This document shows positions 34,946-43,643 of a DNA stretch of 64,000 nt, in pieces (the stretch's first letter is position 1; every line of letters begins with the position of its first letter). Source of the DNA: Maribacter polysiphoniae (GTDB lineage Bacteria; Bacteroidota; Bacteroidia; Flavobacteriales; Flavobacteriaceae); assembly GCF_003148665.1 (NCBI RefSeq), contig NZ_QGGQ01000011.1, positions 111,342 to 175,341 on the forward strand, written 5' to 3'. The position numbers and the translations under genes are program-made. A model generated the notes under the pieces. That model saw only the letters and a list, made by a program, of their open reading frames with translations, was not told the origin of the DNA and made no database searches.

Positions 34946-35797
34946 CTATTCCCTTTGTTGATAGTTTGATTCGAAAATCCGGTACTTGAAAAGGGCCACG
35001 ACCACTGCACCACCAATTCCATTTCCTAACAAAGTAAGTAAGAGAAACCAGAGGTAGTTTACAAAGGAAATGGAACTGGAATGTAAAAAAGCTCCAAAGA
35101 CTTCTATATTACCCACAATACTGTGGTGAAATCCACCAAACCCGATGACTCCTGTAATCATTACTATGAGCAATACTCGGGTAAGAGAATTCATGGTACT
35201 GTTTAACAACCAGGTCAATAATCCCATTAGCCAGCCTGCCACAACCGCACTCAACAAAAGCAACGAAGAATTCTGGTCAATTACATGGCTACCTATTTTT
35301 ACCATAGTTTCTTGCGTAAAAAGATTTAGATGCGGAGCAAGGGAACCAATGAAAAACGCGAATATCATACCTCCTATGATATTTCCAAGAATGACAATGC
35401 TCCAGAAACGCAACAACTCCCAAATACTACGCTGGCCGTTGAGCACTGGTAAAGTCAACACGGAGGTCTGTTCAGTAAACAGAGCCGACTTGCCAAGAAT
35501 AACCAGTATAAATCCGACTGGATATACCACACTAAAAAGCTTGAAAATAATATTCACATCAAAAGTACCATCCAACAGGAAATATAAAGCACATACAAGA
35601 AAATAACTAAAACCTATTTCCAGGCCAGCAATTACGGCACTGAGAAACATCGCTCTATTTTTAATCCTGAAATTCTCTTCTCCCTCATGAATGACGCGAC
35701 TTAAAATATCAGAGTATTTCTTGGCCCCCCTTACTTCATTGGATTTTTTCTCCAAATCTTTCTGGTGCTCTTCTTGTCCTTTATTTTCTGTTCTCAT
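34946..35797 (-). CDS. formate/nitrite transporter (FNT) family, YfdC-like
   Basis: 283 residues from the ATG at 35797. The open frame extends upstream, but into the SDR gene's codons. A charged N-terminus (1-45) precedes about six hydrophobic spans, including FLSAVIAGLEIGFSYFLVCA, VILGNIIGGMIFAFFIGSLA, LLLLSAVVAGWLMGLLTWLL and VMITGVIGFGGFHHSIVGNI. The last matches the GFxHxVxN signature of the FNT family (pentameric anion channels). The long charged N-terminus resembles YfdC rather than FocA. The anion is not known. It overlaps the SDR stop by 17 nt and so belongs to the same operon. Confidence 0.82.
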   Translation of the reverse strand: MRTENKGQEEHQKDLEKKSNEVRGAKKYSDILSRVIHEGEENFRIKNRAMFLSAVIAGLEIGFSYFLVCALYFLLDGTFDVNIIFKLFSVVYPVGFILVILGKSALFTEQTSVLTLPVLNGQRSIWELLRFWSIVILGNIIGGMIFAFFIGSLAPHLNLFTQETMVKIGSHVIDQNSSLLLLSAVVAGWLMGLLTWLLNSTMNSLTRVLLIVMITGVIGFGGFHHSIVGNIEVFGAFLHSSSISFVNYLWFLLLTLLGNGIGGAVVVALFKYRIFESNYQQRE

Positions 35798-36437
35798 TCG
35801 TGTCTTTACGAACCGCTTTTTCAATAGTAGTTTCACCTTCCAAAAGCTCAAAAGTTTGATTTTGCATAACGCCACTATCCAAAACTTCAACTAAGGTTTT
35901 AGCTACATCAACTCTTGAAATGCTACCGCTTTTGTTCAATTTGGAACCGAGCTCGATTCTACCCATGCCATCTTCATTTGTCAATTGCCCTGGTCTAACG
36001 ATAGAATAATCCAAACGACTTGCACGCAAATGCTCATCGGCGTTTTGTTTTGCTTTCAGGTAGGCTTCAAGCTCTTTATTTTGGGATGGATTATCGGCTC
36101 CCATTGAACTTAGCATCACGAATTTTTCGATTCCGGCTTGTTTTGCTGCATCGATTAATCGTTTAGCTCCTTCTTGGTCTACACCAACTACGTTTTTGCC
36201 TTTTGACCCAGCAGCGAAAATGATTTTGTTAATTTGGGCGACCACTTGGCTCAAGTCCTCTCCTAAATCTGCCAGTACCGTCGTAACATTTTCGCTTTCA
36301 AAATGTTCTTTTTGCTTTTGTTTACGAACCATGGCAACCGGTTTATAGGTGTCTGATTTTTGAAGTATATCAATAATGATCCTTCCTGTGGTGCCATTAG
36401 CACCAGCTATCAATACATTTTTTTTCGCATCATTCAT
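35781..36437 (-). CDS. NAD(P)-binding SDR-like oxidoreductase (atypical, NmrA/YwnB type)
   Basis: 218 residues. The Rossmann nucleotide-binding motif is VLIAGANGTTGR (8-19). The later segments FVMLSSMGADNPSQN and YLKAKQNADEHLRASRLDYS are typical of the short atypical SDR group, and YSIVRPGQLTNEDGMGRI is highly characteristic. These enzymes bind NAD(P)H and reduce quinones or flavins, or sense redox state. It lies 18 nt downstream of the OYE gene, and a decayed copy of its 3' end lies at 34731-34933. Confidence 0.87.
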   Translation of the reverse strand: MNDAKKNVLIAGANGTTGRIIIDILQKSDTYKPVAMVRKQKQKEHFESENVTTVLADLGEDLSQVVAQINKIIFAAGSKGKNVVGVDQEGAKRLIDAAKQAGIEKFVMLSSMGADNPSQNKELEAYLKAKQNADEHLRASRLDYSIVRPGQLTNEDGMGRIELGSKLNKSGSISRVDVAKTLVEVLDSGVMQNQTFELLEGETTIEKAVRKDTNENRK

Positions 36438-36455
36438 TTCTTTCGTTTTTAATAG

Positions 36456-37532
36456 TTATTTTCTGGGATTTCCCCTTTCATATTGTTTAGGCCAATTTGG
36501 GATAATATGCATTTGATCTGCTCCTAGTAAAGCAAAATAGGGATTTCGTAACATCTCCCTACCAATAAAAATTAAATCGGCTTCATCTTTGTCCAAAATA
36601 TCATCGGCCTGAAAGACATCCGTAATTAAACCTACAGCACCCGTCGCGATGTTTACTTCCTTCTTGATTCTTTCGGCAAAAGGAACTTGATAGTTTACTT
36701 TAACTGGGATATTTTGCTGCCTTACCACTCCTCCAGAGGAACAATCTATCAAATCCACACCGTTTGTTTTTAATACTTTTGAAACTTCCACGGACTCATT
36801 TATGGTGTGACCTCCAGATGCCCACTCTTCGGCGGATATGCGTACAAATAGAGGCATTTCTTGCGGTATTACAGAGCGGATACCTTTAGTTACCTCGATC
36901 AATAGACGCATGCGATTTTCAAACGAACCACCATATTTATCATTTCTTTTATTTGTTAGGGGCGATAAAAATTGATTCAACAGATACCCATGTGCAGCGT
37001 GTATCTCAATGGTATCGAAACCAGCGGTCACTGCTCTTTTCGCAGCTTTTACAAATGATTTTATGATGACTTGGATTTCTTCGATCGACAATTCTAATGG
37101 AACCAGAACTACATCACCCTTATAAAATGGTATTGACGAAGGAGCAACAGTATGCCAACCTCCAGCTAATGGGCTAATTTGTTTTCCACCTTCCCAAGGT
37201 GGTTGACAGCTAGCTTTTCTGCCTGCGTGAGATAACTGGATGCCTGACGACACACCTTGTGCTTTAATAAAAGTTGTGATTCGTTTTAAAGGTTTTATAT
37301 GTTTATCCGACCAAATTCCCAGATCCGAAGGTGATATTCTTCCCTCTGGTAAAACTGCGGCTGCTTCCGTAAAAACGAGTCCGGCATCTCCAACTGCACG
37401 CGAACCTAGATGTACAAGATGCCAGTCATTGGCCATACCATTTTCTGCACTATATTGGCACATCGGTGATACTACAATTCTGTTTGTCAATTCCAAACCT
37501 CGAAGGGTATAGGACGAATATAATTTTGACAT
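36456..37532 (-). CDS. NADH:flavin oxidoreductase / old yellow enzyme, YqjM-like
   Basis: 358 residues from the ATG at 37532 (MSKLYSS). FMN-binding TIM barrel of the YqjM class: VVSPMCQYS carries the redox-tuning Cys of that class, IQLSHAGRKASC, and the substrate-binding His pair region HAAHGYLLNQFLSPLTNKR. C-terminal FATGAVGLIT-type and DLIFIGREMLRNPYF segments bind FMN. It reduces activated alkenes (enones, nitro compounds, quinones) with NAD(P)H. A 279-nt gap separates it from the upstream ABM gene, so it probably starts a separate OYE-SDR-FNT operon. A 12-bp palindrome lies in that gap. Confidence 0.92.
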   Translation of the reverse strand: MSKLYSSYTLRGLELTNRIVVSPMCQYSAENGMANDWHLVHLGSRAVGDAGLVFTEAAAVLPEGRISPSDLGIWSDKHIKPLKRITTFIKAQGVSSGIQLSHAGRKASCQPPWEGGKQISPLAGGWHTVAPSSIPFYKGDVVLVPLELSIEEIQVIIKSFVKAAKRAVTAGFDTIEIHAAHGYLLNQFLSPLTNKRNDKYGGSFENRMRLLIEVTKGIRSVIPQEMPLFVRISAEEWASGGHTINESVEVSKVLKTNGVDLIDCSSGGVVRQQNIPVKVNYQVPFAERIKKEVNIATGAVGLITDVFQADDILDKDEADLIFIGREMLRNPYFALLGADQMHIIPNWPKQYERGNPRK

Positions 37533-37661
37533 ATCATTTTTAGTTTTAGTAGAAAACTTTTCCAAAGAGGAGACTATTTTAGAATAAATTTTCCTGTTAT
37601 TTGAAATCAGATTTTAGCGGACAATTGATTAAAGAATAGAGTTGTAGATCGCTTTCAGAAA

Positions 37662-37673
37662 GTAGTCGACTAC
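37662..37673. promoter_or_regulatory. 12-bp palindrome upstream of the OYE-SDR-FNT operon
   Basis: GTAGTCGACTAC is a perfect palindrome about 130 nt upstream of the OYE start codon, in the only long gap of the detoxification cluster. It does not resemble the TetR-type palindromes farther upstream. Candidate site for a different regulator. Confidence 0.35.
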
Positions 37674-37811
37674 CGCAGTCAAATAAAACCTAAACCTATC
37701 GGAATTCTATAAACAATAATAAAAAAGCTCTCAGCCGTTATTTATATATTTATTGGACTATACTTTCGGCAGCAATTGGCATATTTTATTTACTTTCATT
37801 CTAAAAAAAGT

Positions 37812-38099
37812 CTAAATGACTTTTTTGTATATATTAATTTCAGCCTTTTTTCTCAAATACTCAGCCATCTGAGGAACTATTCTTTTAAAATGTTCTGTAG
37901 ACATATGCTTGTTTAAATCTTCTTCTGTTTCCCATTCTTCTAGCATTACTAGTTCTGTTGGCTCGTTTGTATTTTGGTACATTTCATACTTGACACAACC
38001 TACTTCTTTTACTGTTTTTTCTACTAATTCCTTTGCCAGTTCTAAAATTTTATCAATTTTATTTTCTTTAGCAAAATTTTTGGCTACCACTTTTATCAT
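37812..38099 (-). CDS. putative quinol monooxygenase (ABM domain, YgiN-like)
   Basis: 95 residues, the normal size for a single antibiotic-biosynthesis-monooxygenase domain. Motifs: MIKVVAKNFAKENKIDKILE, GCVKYEMYQNTNEPTELVML, EEWETEEDLNKHMSTEHFKR. These small dimeric ferredoxin-like proteins act on quinols or other aromatic compounds without a cofactor. It lies 122 nt downstream of the DJ-1 gene. The context points to quinone handling. Confidence 0.85.
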   Translation of the reverse strand: MIKVVAKNFAKENKIDKILELAKELVEKTVKEVGCVKYEMYQNTNEPTELVMLEEWETEEDLNKHMSTEHFKRIVPQMAEYLRKKAEINIYKKVI

Positions 38100-38221
38100 A
38101 AAATAAATATTCTTTTTTATAATTTATTAATGATTCTGAATTTAAGTCCCTATTCCCTCCTCTTCTCGGAAAAGGAAGGAAGAAACTTCTAATAATTACA
38201 TCAGAGTATGACCAAAACAAC

Positions 38222-38908
38222 CTATTTTTTAGGTTCTAATTTGGTTAATAATAATTCTGCCACTTTTTGAGAAGAGGCTGGGTTTTGTCCTGTGATGAGC
38301 AATCCATCTTCCAAAGCATAGGCCTCAAAATCATTTGATTTGCTATATATGCCTCCTTTTTCCTTCAACATGTCTTCAACAAGAAATGGTACAACATCGG
38401 TAAGACCGACCAGTTCTTCCTCTGAATTTGTAAATCCAGTTACTTTTTTTCCTTTCACGAGTGGTTCACCCGAAATATTTTTTACATTTTTCAGGGCTGC
38501 AGGAGCATGGCATACAAAGGCGACAGGCTTATTGGCGTTATAAAAGCTCTCGATCAACCTCGCCGAAACTTCACTCTCTGCCAAATCCCATAAAGGACCG
38601 TGACCACCAGGATAGAATACTGCGTCATATTCCTTGGTAGATACCTCGGATAGTTTAAGCGTTTTACTTAGTCTATCCAGTAATGCCTCGTCATTTTTAA
38701 ACCGTTTTGTGGATTCTGTCTGATTTTCCGGTTTATCACTTGTTGGATCGATAGGAGGTTGACCTCCCTCTGGTGATGCCAGTGTTACATTGACATCATT
38801 ATCAATTAAATAATAATAAGGCGTTGCAAATTCTTCTATCCAAAATCCGGTTTTCTCCCCGGTATTTCCCAATAATGCATGGGATGTTAATACGATTAAT
38901 ATTTCCAT
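38222..38908 (-). CDS. DJ-1/PfpI family protein (Hsp31-like glyoxalase III / amidotransferase fold)
   Basis: 228 residues from the ATG at 38908; a TTG three codons upstream is possible. The nucleophile elbow is AFVCHAPAAL, giving Cys133-His134. An N-terminal Glu in TGFWIEEFATPYYYL completes the site typical of Hsp31-like enzymes. YPGGHGPLWDLAES and LITGQNPASS are also characteristic. Family members turn methylglyoxal into lactate or deglycate proteins, which fits a cluster for reactive carbonyls. It lies 18-27 nt downstream of the aldehyde dehydrogenase gene. Confidence 0.88.
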   Translation of the reverse strand: MEILIVLTSHALLGNTGEKTGFWIEEFATPYYYLIDNDVNVTLASPEGGQPPIDPTSDKPENQTESTKRFKNDEALLDRLSKTLKLSEVSTKEYDAVFYPGGHGPLWDLAESEVSARLIESFYNANKPVAFVCHAPAALKNVKNISGEPLVKGKKVTGFTNSEEELVGLTDVVPFLVEDMLKEKGGIYSKSNDFEAYALEDGLLITGQNPASSQKVAELLLTKLEPKK

Positions 38909-38935
38909 TTTTTTCAATTTTATTAATTATTAAAT

Positions 38936-40423
38936 TTATTTCAATTGTTCCAAAAGCTGTTTAGTCCCTTGCAGTTTTTCTTCAGAATATGAAAACCAAA
39001 GTGCTTCGGTGTCTTTCTCTCCACTGTCTATTACCATACCTTTATAATTCGCGAATAACTGCAGACCTATTTTACCATGATAACGATTGATTCCAGAGTT
39101 TTTCACACCTCCAAACGGTATTCCCGATACCGCATAATGAACCAATACTTCATTAATGTCTACAGAACCTGCCAGTAACTGATTTGCTATTTTATGGGCT
39201 CTTTCCATATTACTACTGAACACATAAGCATCTAGACCATATTCAGAATCATTAGCCAATGCTATGGCTTCTTCATCATCCTTTACGATTTGAATTGGCA
39301 ATATTGGCCCGAATACTTCTTCGTGCATAACACGCATACTGTGATCTACATTAGTCAAAACCGTTGCTGGCCAGAATAAAGTATCGTCATTCTCGGGGAA
39401 ACCACCTGCAATTAGTTCAGCACCTTTGTCTAATGCATCTTGCAATTGCTCCCTCAAGGTATTGACACCCCTGCCATTAGCCAATGGACCAACATCATTT
39501 GATGGGTTGGTATATTCCCCAGAGGTAAGTGCTTCGACTTCCTTTTTAACATTTGCAATAAAAGTATCGGCAACTTTTTCATTAACATAAACGCGTTTTA
39601 CTGCTTCACATATCTGCCCGTTATTGGAAAAACGTCCGAATACAGTAGCTTTTGCAGCACGAATTAAGTTAGCATCATCTGTAACAATTAAAGGATCACT
39701 ACCTCCAAGCTCTAACAAAGAAGGTGTTAAGTTTTCTGCCAATTGTTTTTGAAGTTGACGACCTATTTGTGTAGAACCTGTAAAGGCAACAAAATCTATC
39801 CCCTTGGTTGTGGCCAAATCACTTCCCAAACTACCTTTTCCATGAACAACTTGTGCCAAGCCATCAAAATCAGAAAATGTATCGTTGAACAGTTTTTCAA
39901 TTACCTTTCCTATCATTGGAACTGCAGACGTTGGTTTTAAAACCACTGAATTTCCTGCCGCTAGGGCTGTGATTACAGGGGACATTGCTAGACCAAATGG
40001 AAAGTTCCATGGAGCAATAACGGCTACCACTCCACGAGGAGTATAACGTACAAGTGCTTTTTTATTTTCTCCAAGATATTCTGGTGTCGGTACATCTTCA
40101 TCCGCCAGATATATTCCTGCTTTTTCACTATATTCTTCTAGGTCTTCTGCCACTAGGTTAACACCAAACAAATATGATTCTACCAAAGGTTTTCCCATAC
40201 CTTTTGAAATGGTTTCTGCTATTTCTTCAGCCCGTTCGATAACGAGATTTTTTAATTTTTTTAGATATATACCTCGTTCTTTGTAGGTTAGTGCCGCCCA
40301 TTTCTTTTGAGCCTGCGCAGCCTTTTCTACCATTTTTGGAAGTTTGCTTTTGGGCGTACTCTCAACATGTTCAAATATCTGTTGCGATGCAGGGTTAACT
40401 GCATCTAATATTTCATTTTTCAT
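38936..40423 (-). CDS. NAD(P)-dependent aldehyde dehydrogenase, succinate-semialdehyde type
   Basis: 495 residues. Catalytic Glu238 (LLELGGSDPLIV) and Cys272 (NNGQICEAVKRV) are present, as are the cofactor motifs APWNFPFGLAMSP, LKPTSAVP and FTGSTQIGR. The motif pattern is that of succinate-semialdehyde dehydrogenase, although at 495 residues it is longer than the common ~455-residue members because of a C-terminal extension (ALWFSYSEEKLQGTKQLLEQ). It oxidises an aldehyde to the acid. In this cluster it could complete detoxification of aldehydes made by the reductases. Confidence 0.92.
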   Translation of the reverse strand: MKNEILDAVNPASQQIFEHVESTPKSKLPKMVEKAAQAQKKWAALTYKERGIYLKKLKNLVIERAEEIAETISKGMGKPLVESYLFGVNLVAEDLEEYSEKAGIYLADEDVPTPEYLGENKKALVRYTPRGVVAVIAPWNFPFGLAMSPVITALAAGNSVVLKPTSAVPMIGKVIEKLFNDTFSDFDGLAQVVHGKGSLGSDLATTKGIDFVAFTGSTQIGRQLQKQLAENLTPSLLELGGSDPLIVTDDANLIRAAKATVFGRFSNNGQICEAVKRVYVNEKVADTFIANVKKEVEALTSGEYTNPSNDVGPLANGRGVNTLREQLQDALDKGAELIAGGFPENDDTLFWPATVLTNVDHSMRVMHEEVFGPILPIQIVKDDEEAIALANDSEYGLDAYVFSSNMERAHKIANQLLAGSVDINEVLVHYAVSGIPFGGVKNSGINRYHGKIGLQLFANYKGMVIDSGEKDTEALWFSYSEEKLQGTKQLLEQLK

Positions 40424-40446
40424 TTTTTCTATATTATAAGATCTTA

Positions 40447-41430
40447 TTATAAGTTTGTAAATTTCATTCCCATATCATTGTAGCGTTTGCCAGCCACCGA
40501 AATGTAAGTATCATCTAAATGCTGCATCTCATCTTGAGTAAGTTCGACGTCAACAGCTTTCGCATTTTCAATTAAGTATTTCTCATGCTTGGTACCGGGA
40601 ATAGGAATTATATTTTCTCCCTTATTTAATAACCAGGCCAGAGATAATTGTGCAGGTGTTATCTTTTTAGTATCAGCAAGCTGCTCAATTCTACTTAAAA
40701 GTCGTTTGTTACTTTCAAAGTTTTCTTTTTGAAAGCGAGGCACCGTATGCCGGTAATCATTCTTGGATAATGCTGAGGTGTCGCCGATCTTACCTGTTAG
40801 AATACCTCTTCCTAATGGACTGTAAGGCACCAATGAAATCCCCAATTCCTCAATAACGGACATTGTTGTTTTTTCTACATCCCGAGACCAAATGGAATAC
40901 TCGGTCTGTACCGCGGTTATAGGGTGAACTTCATTGGCACGCTTTAGCGTATCGCCTGAGACTTCTGAAAGCCCTATATATCTAACTTTTCCTTCTTTCA
41001 CTAACTCTGCCATTGCCTCAACTGTTTCCTCAATAGGCGTATTGGGGTCTACACGATGCAAGTAATACAAATCGATTACTTCGCGACCCAATCGTTTTAA
41101 ACTTGCTTCACAAGCACTTTTTACGTACTCGGGTGAACCATTTCTTTGTCGTCCTTCAGGGTTTTCCTTATTTCTCACATACCCGAACTTTGTAGCCAGC
41201 ACCAAATCATTCCAACGGTCACTATAGGCTTTACGCAATAATTCTTCATTATCACCTATGCCATAAACATCTGCCGTGTCTATAAAGTTGACTCCAATGT
41301 CCAATGCTTTGTGCAAAGTTTTAATACTTTGTTTCTCATCGGTTTTCCCATAGAATTCAGACATACCCATAGCTCCTAGGCCAATGGGAAATACTTTTAA
41401 ATCACTTTTTCCAATTGTTCTTGTTTTCAT
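40447..41430 (-). CDS. aldo/keto reductase, tandem copy 2
   Basis: 327 residues. The AKR catalytic tetrad is complete: Asp51, Tyr56 (NFIDTADVYG), Lys81 (ATKFGY) and His125 (YYLHRVDP). C-terminal LSLAWLLNKGENIIPIPGTK binds NADPH. It is closely related to the preceding gene along its whole length (only scattered substitutions), with 23 nt between them. It probably reduces aldehydes or ketones. Confidence 0.92.
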   Translation of the reverse strand: MKTRTIGKSDLKVFPIGLGAMGMSEFYGKTDEKQSIKTLHKALDIGVNFIDTADVYGIGDNEELLRKAYSDRWNDLVLATKFGYVRNKENPEGRQRNGSPEYVKSACEASLKRLGREVIDLYYLHRVDPNTPIEETVEAMAELVKEGKVRYIGLSEVSGDTLKRANEVHPITAVQTEYSIWSRDVEKTTMSVIEELGISLVPYSPLGRGILTGKIGDTSALSKNDYRHTVPRFQKENFESNKRLLSRIEQLADTKKITPAQLSLAWLLNKGENIIPIPGTKHEKYLIENAKAVDVELTQDEMQHLDDTYISVAGKRYNDMGMKFTNL

Positions 41431-41453
41431 TTTTTCTGGTTTAAAAAAAACTA

Positions 41454-42437
41454 CTATAAATTAGTAAATTTCATTCCCATATCATTGTAGCGTTCGCCAG
41501 CCACCGTGCTGTATGTATCATCTAAATACAGCATCTCATTTTGAGTAAGCTCTACGTCAACAGCTTTGGTATTTTCAATCAAGTATTTCTCTTGTTTGGT
41601 ACCGGGAATAGGAATTATATTTTCTCCTTTGTGTAATAACCAAGCTAAAGACAATTGTGCAGGTGTTACTTTCTTCTTATCAGCTAACTGCTCAATTCGG
41701 TTTAAAAGTGTTTTGTTGCTTTCAAAGAATTCTTTTTGGAAACGCGGCACGGTATGTCGGAAATCATTCTCGGATAGTTCTGATGTGTCCTTGATTTTTC
41801 CTGATAGAAAACCTCTGCCTAAGGGGCTGTAAGGCACCAATGAAATACCCAATTCCTCAATAACGGACATTGTAGTTTTCTCTACATCACGAGACCAAAT
41901 GGAATACTCGGTCTGAACCGCAGTAATAGGATGAACCTTATTGGCACGTCTTAGTGTGTCTCCTGAGACTTCAGAAAGTCCTATATATCTAACTTTCCCT
42001 TCTTTAACCAGTTCTGCCATAGCTCCAACTGTTTCCTCAATTGGCGTATTGGGATCTACACGATGCAAGTAATACAAATCGATTACATCACGACCCAATC
42101 GTTTTAAACTTGCCTCACAAGAACTTTTTACATAATCAGGTGAACCACTTAGTTCTCTCACCTCCGGATTATTCTTATCTCTTACAAATCCAAACTTTGT
42201 AGCCAGCACCAAATCATTCCAACGGTCACTATAGGCCTTTCGAAGAAGCTCTTCGTTAGCTCCTATACCGTAAACATCTGCTGTGTCAATAAAATTGACT
42301 CCAATATCCAATGCTTTATGTAATGTTTTAATGCTTTGTTTTTCATCAGTTTTTCCGTAGAATTCCGACATGCCCATGGCTCCCAGGCCAATGGGAAATA
42401 CTTTTAAAGCACTTTTTCCAATTGTTCTTGCTTTCAT
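41454..42437 (-). CDS. aldo/keto reductase, tandem copy 1
   Basis: 327 residues, same length and start (MKARTIGKSALKVFPIGLGA) as the next gene. The tetrad Asp51, Tyr56, Lys81 and His125 is conserved. The differences from its twin cluster in the NPEVRELSGSPDYVK loop and in the 230-260 region (EFFESNKTLLNRIEQLADKK), which are near the substrate pocket in the family. Together the two genes represent a duplication followed by divergence, perhaps widening substrate range. Confidence 0.92.
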   Translation of the reverse strand: MKARTIGKSALKVFPIGLGAMGMSEFYGKTDEKQSIKTLHKALDIGVNFIDTADVYGIGANEELLRKAYSDRWNDLVLATKFGFVRDKNNPEVRELSGSPDYVKSSCEASLKRLGRDVIDLYYLHRVDPNTPIEETVGAMAELVKEGKVRYIGLSEVSGDTLRRANKVHPITAVQTEYSIWSRDVEKTTMSVIEELGISLVPYSPLGRGFLSGKIKDTSELSENDFRHTVPRFQKEFFESNKTLLNRIEQLADKKKVTPAQLSLAWLLHKGENIIPIPGTKQEKYLIENTKAVDVELTQNEMLYLDDTYSTVAGERYNDMGMKFTNL

Positions 42438-42455
42438 CTTTTCTAGGTTAAAATG

Positions 42456-43616
42456 TTAATAACTCATTTCTATAATTTTTTCGGCATCGGAAGGGGTTAG
42501 GGTTTTATGTTCCCCTAGACCAGTCCAGCCACGATCTGTAAAGCGTTTTGAAACAATACTTCCCGTTTCGGAATATTCATCGGTGTATTCCGAAAGCTTA
42601 GTGTTAATCCCTAAAGAGTGAAAAAATTCTTCTGTTTTTTCAATTCCTATATTGGCCTTTTCCTCGACTGTTCCTTCTACAATGTTCCAGATACGTTCCG
42701 CATACTGCGCCAATTTCACTTTTTTACTCTCGAAATTATATCGATAATGGTTTGGACCCACAATCGCCAATGTTCTTGCATGATCAATGCCATACAATGC
42801 TGTTAATTCATGACCCATGGCATGTACCGCCCAATCCCCGGGAACACCTTGTTGGATTAGTCCATTCAGAGCCATCGTACAGCTCCACATAAAATTGGAT
42901 GCCGCGTTATAGTCAGCTGGATCCTTCAGAATAGCAGGTGCAACTTCAACCAATGTTTGCAGAATACTTTCAGCAAAGCGATCCTGTAATAGCGCTCCTG
43001 TAGGATACGTCATATACTGCTCAAGAACGTGTGTAAAGGCATCCGTAATCCCGTTGGCCAACTGGCGTTGCGGAATGGATCGTATTACTTGCGGGTCAAG
43101 AATTGAGAATACAGGGAAAAGACCCGGCCCTCCCATGGCCAATTTCTCCTTTGTTTCTTCCCTTGTGATGACCGCCCCGGAATTCATTTCAGAACCAGTA
43201 GCAGGCAGGGTCAAAACCGTGGCAAAAGGCATCCCCTCGGTTATTGGTTTATTATCTGTCAATAGATTCCATGGACTGTCACCTTTGTAAAGAGCTGCTG
43301 CCGATAAGAATTTTGTTCCATCGATGACAGACCCTCCTCCAACGGCCAATAAACAGTCAATGTTTTCATTCTTTATAAGTTTTAGGGCTTTCATCAAAAC
43401 GCTGTATTCTGGATTTGCAGGAATACCGCCAAACTCCACCACTTCATAATTTGAAAGAGCTTCTTTTACCTGATCGTAGATTCCGTTTTTCTTGATACTT
43501 CCACCTCCGTAAAGCATTAGTATTTTTGAGTTTTTGGGAATTTCCTTTGATAGGTTCTCTATTTGGCCTTCGCCAAATAATATTTTTGTTGGATTTTTAA
43601 ATTCAAAATTGTTCAT
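42456..43616 (-). CDS. iron-containing alcohol dehydrogenase (YqhD/BDH-like)
   Basis: 386 residues. Nucleotide-binding GGGSIKKNG and AVGGGSVIDGTKFLSA motifs are followed by the metal site: NGITDAFTHVLEQY (Asp, His) and GDWAVHAMGHELTALYGIDH (two His). The pattern matches NADPH-dependent butanol or aldehyde reductases of the YqhD type, which scavenge short-chain aldehydes including products of lipid peroxidation. It lies 27 nt after the second OYE gene and 18 nt before the first AKR gene. Confidence 0.92.
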   Translation of the reverse strand: MNNFEFKNPTKILFGEGQIENLSKEIPKNSKILMLYGGGSIKKNGIYDQVKEALSNYEVVEFGGIPANPEYSVLMKALKLIKNENIDCLLAVGGGSVIDGTKFLSAAALYKGDSPWNLLTDNKPITEGMPFATVLTLPATGSEMNSGAVITREETKEKLAMGGPGLFPVFSILDPQVIRSIPQRQLANGITDAFTHVLEQYMTYPTGALLQDRFAESILQTLVEVAPAILKDPADYNAASNFMWSCTMALNGLIQQGVPGDWAVHAMGHELTALYGIDHARTLAIVGPNHYRYNFESKKVKLAQYAERIWNIVEGTVEEKANIGIEKTEEFFHSLGINTKLSEYTDEYSETGSIVSKRFTDRGWTGLGEHKTLTPSDAEKIIEMSY

Positions 43617-43643
43617 GTAACTTCTGTTTTAGATATTTATAAA

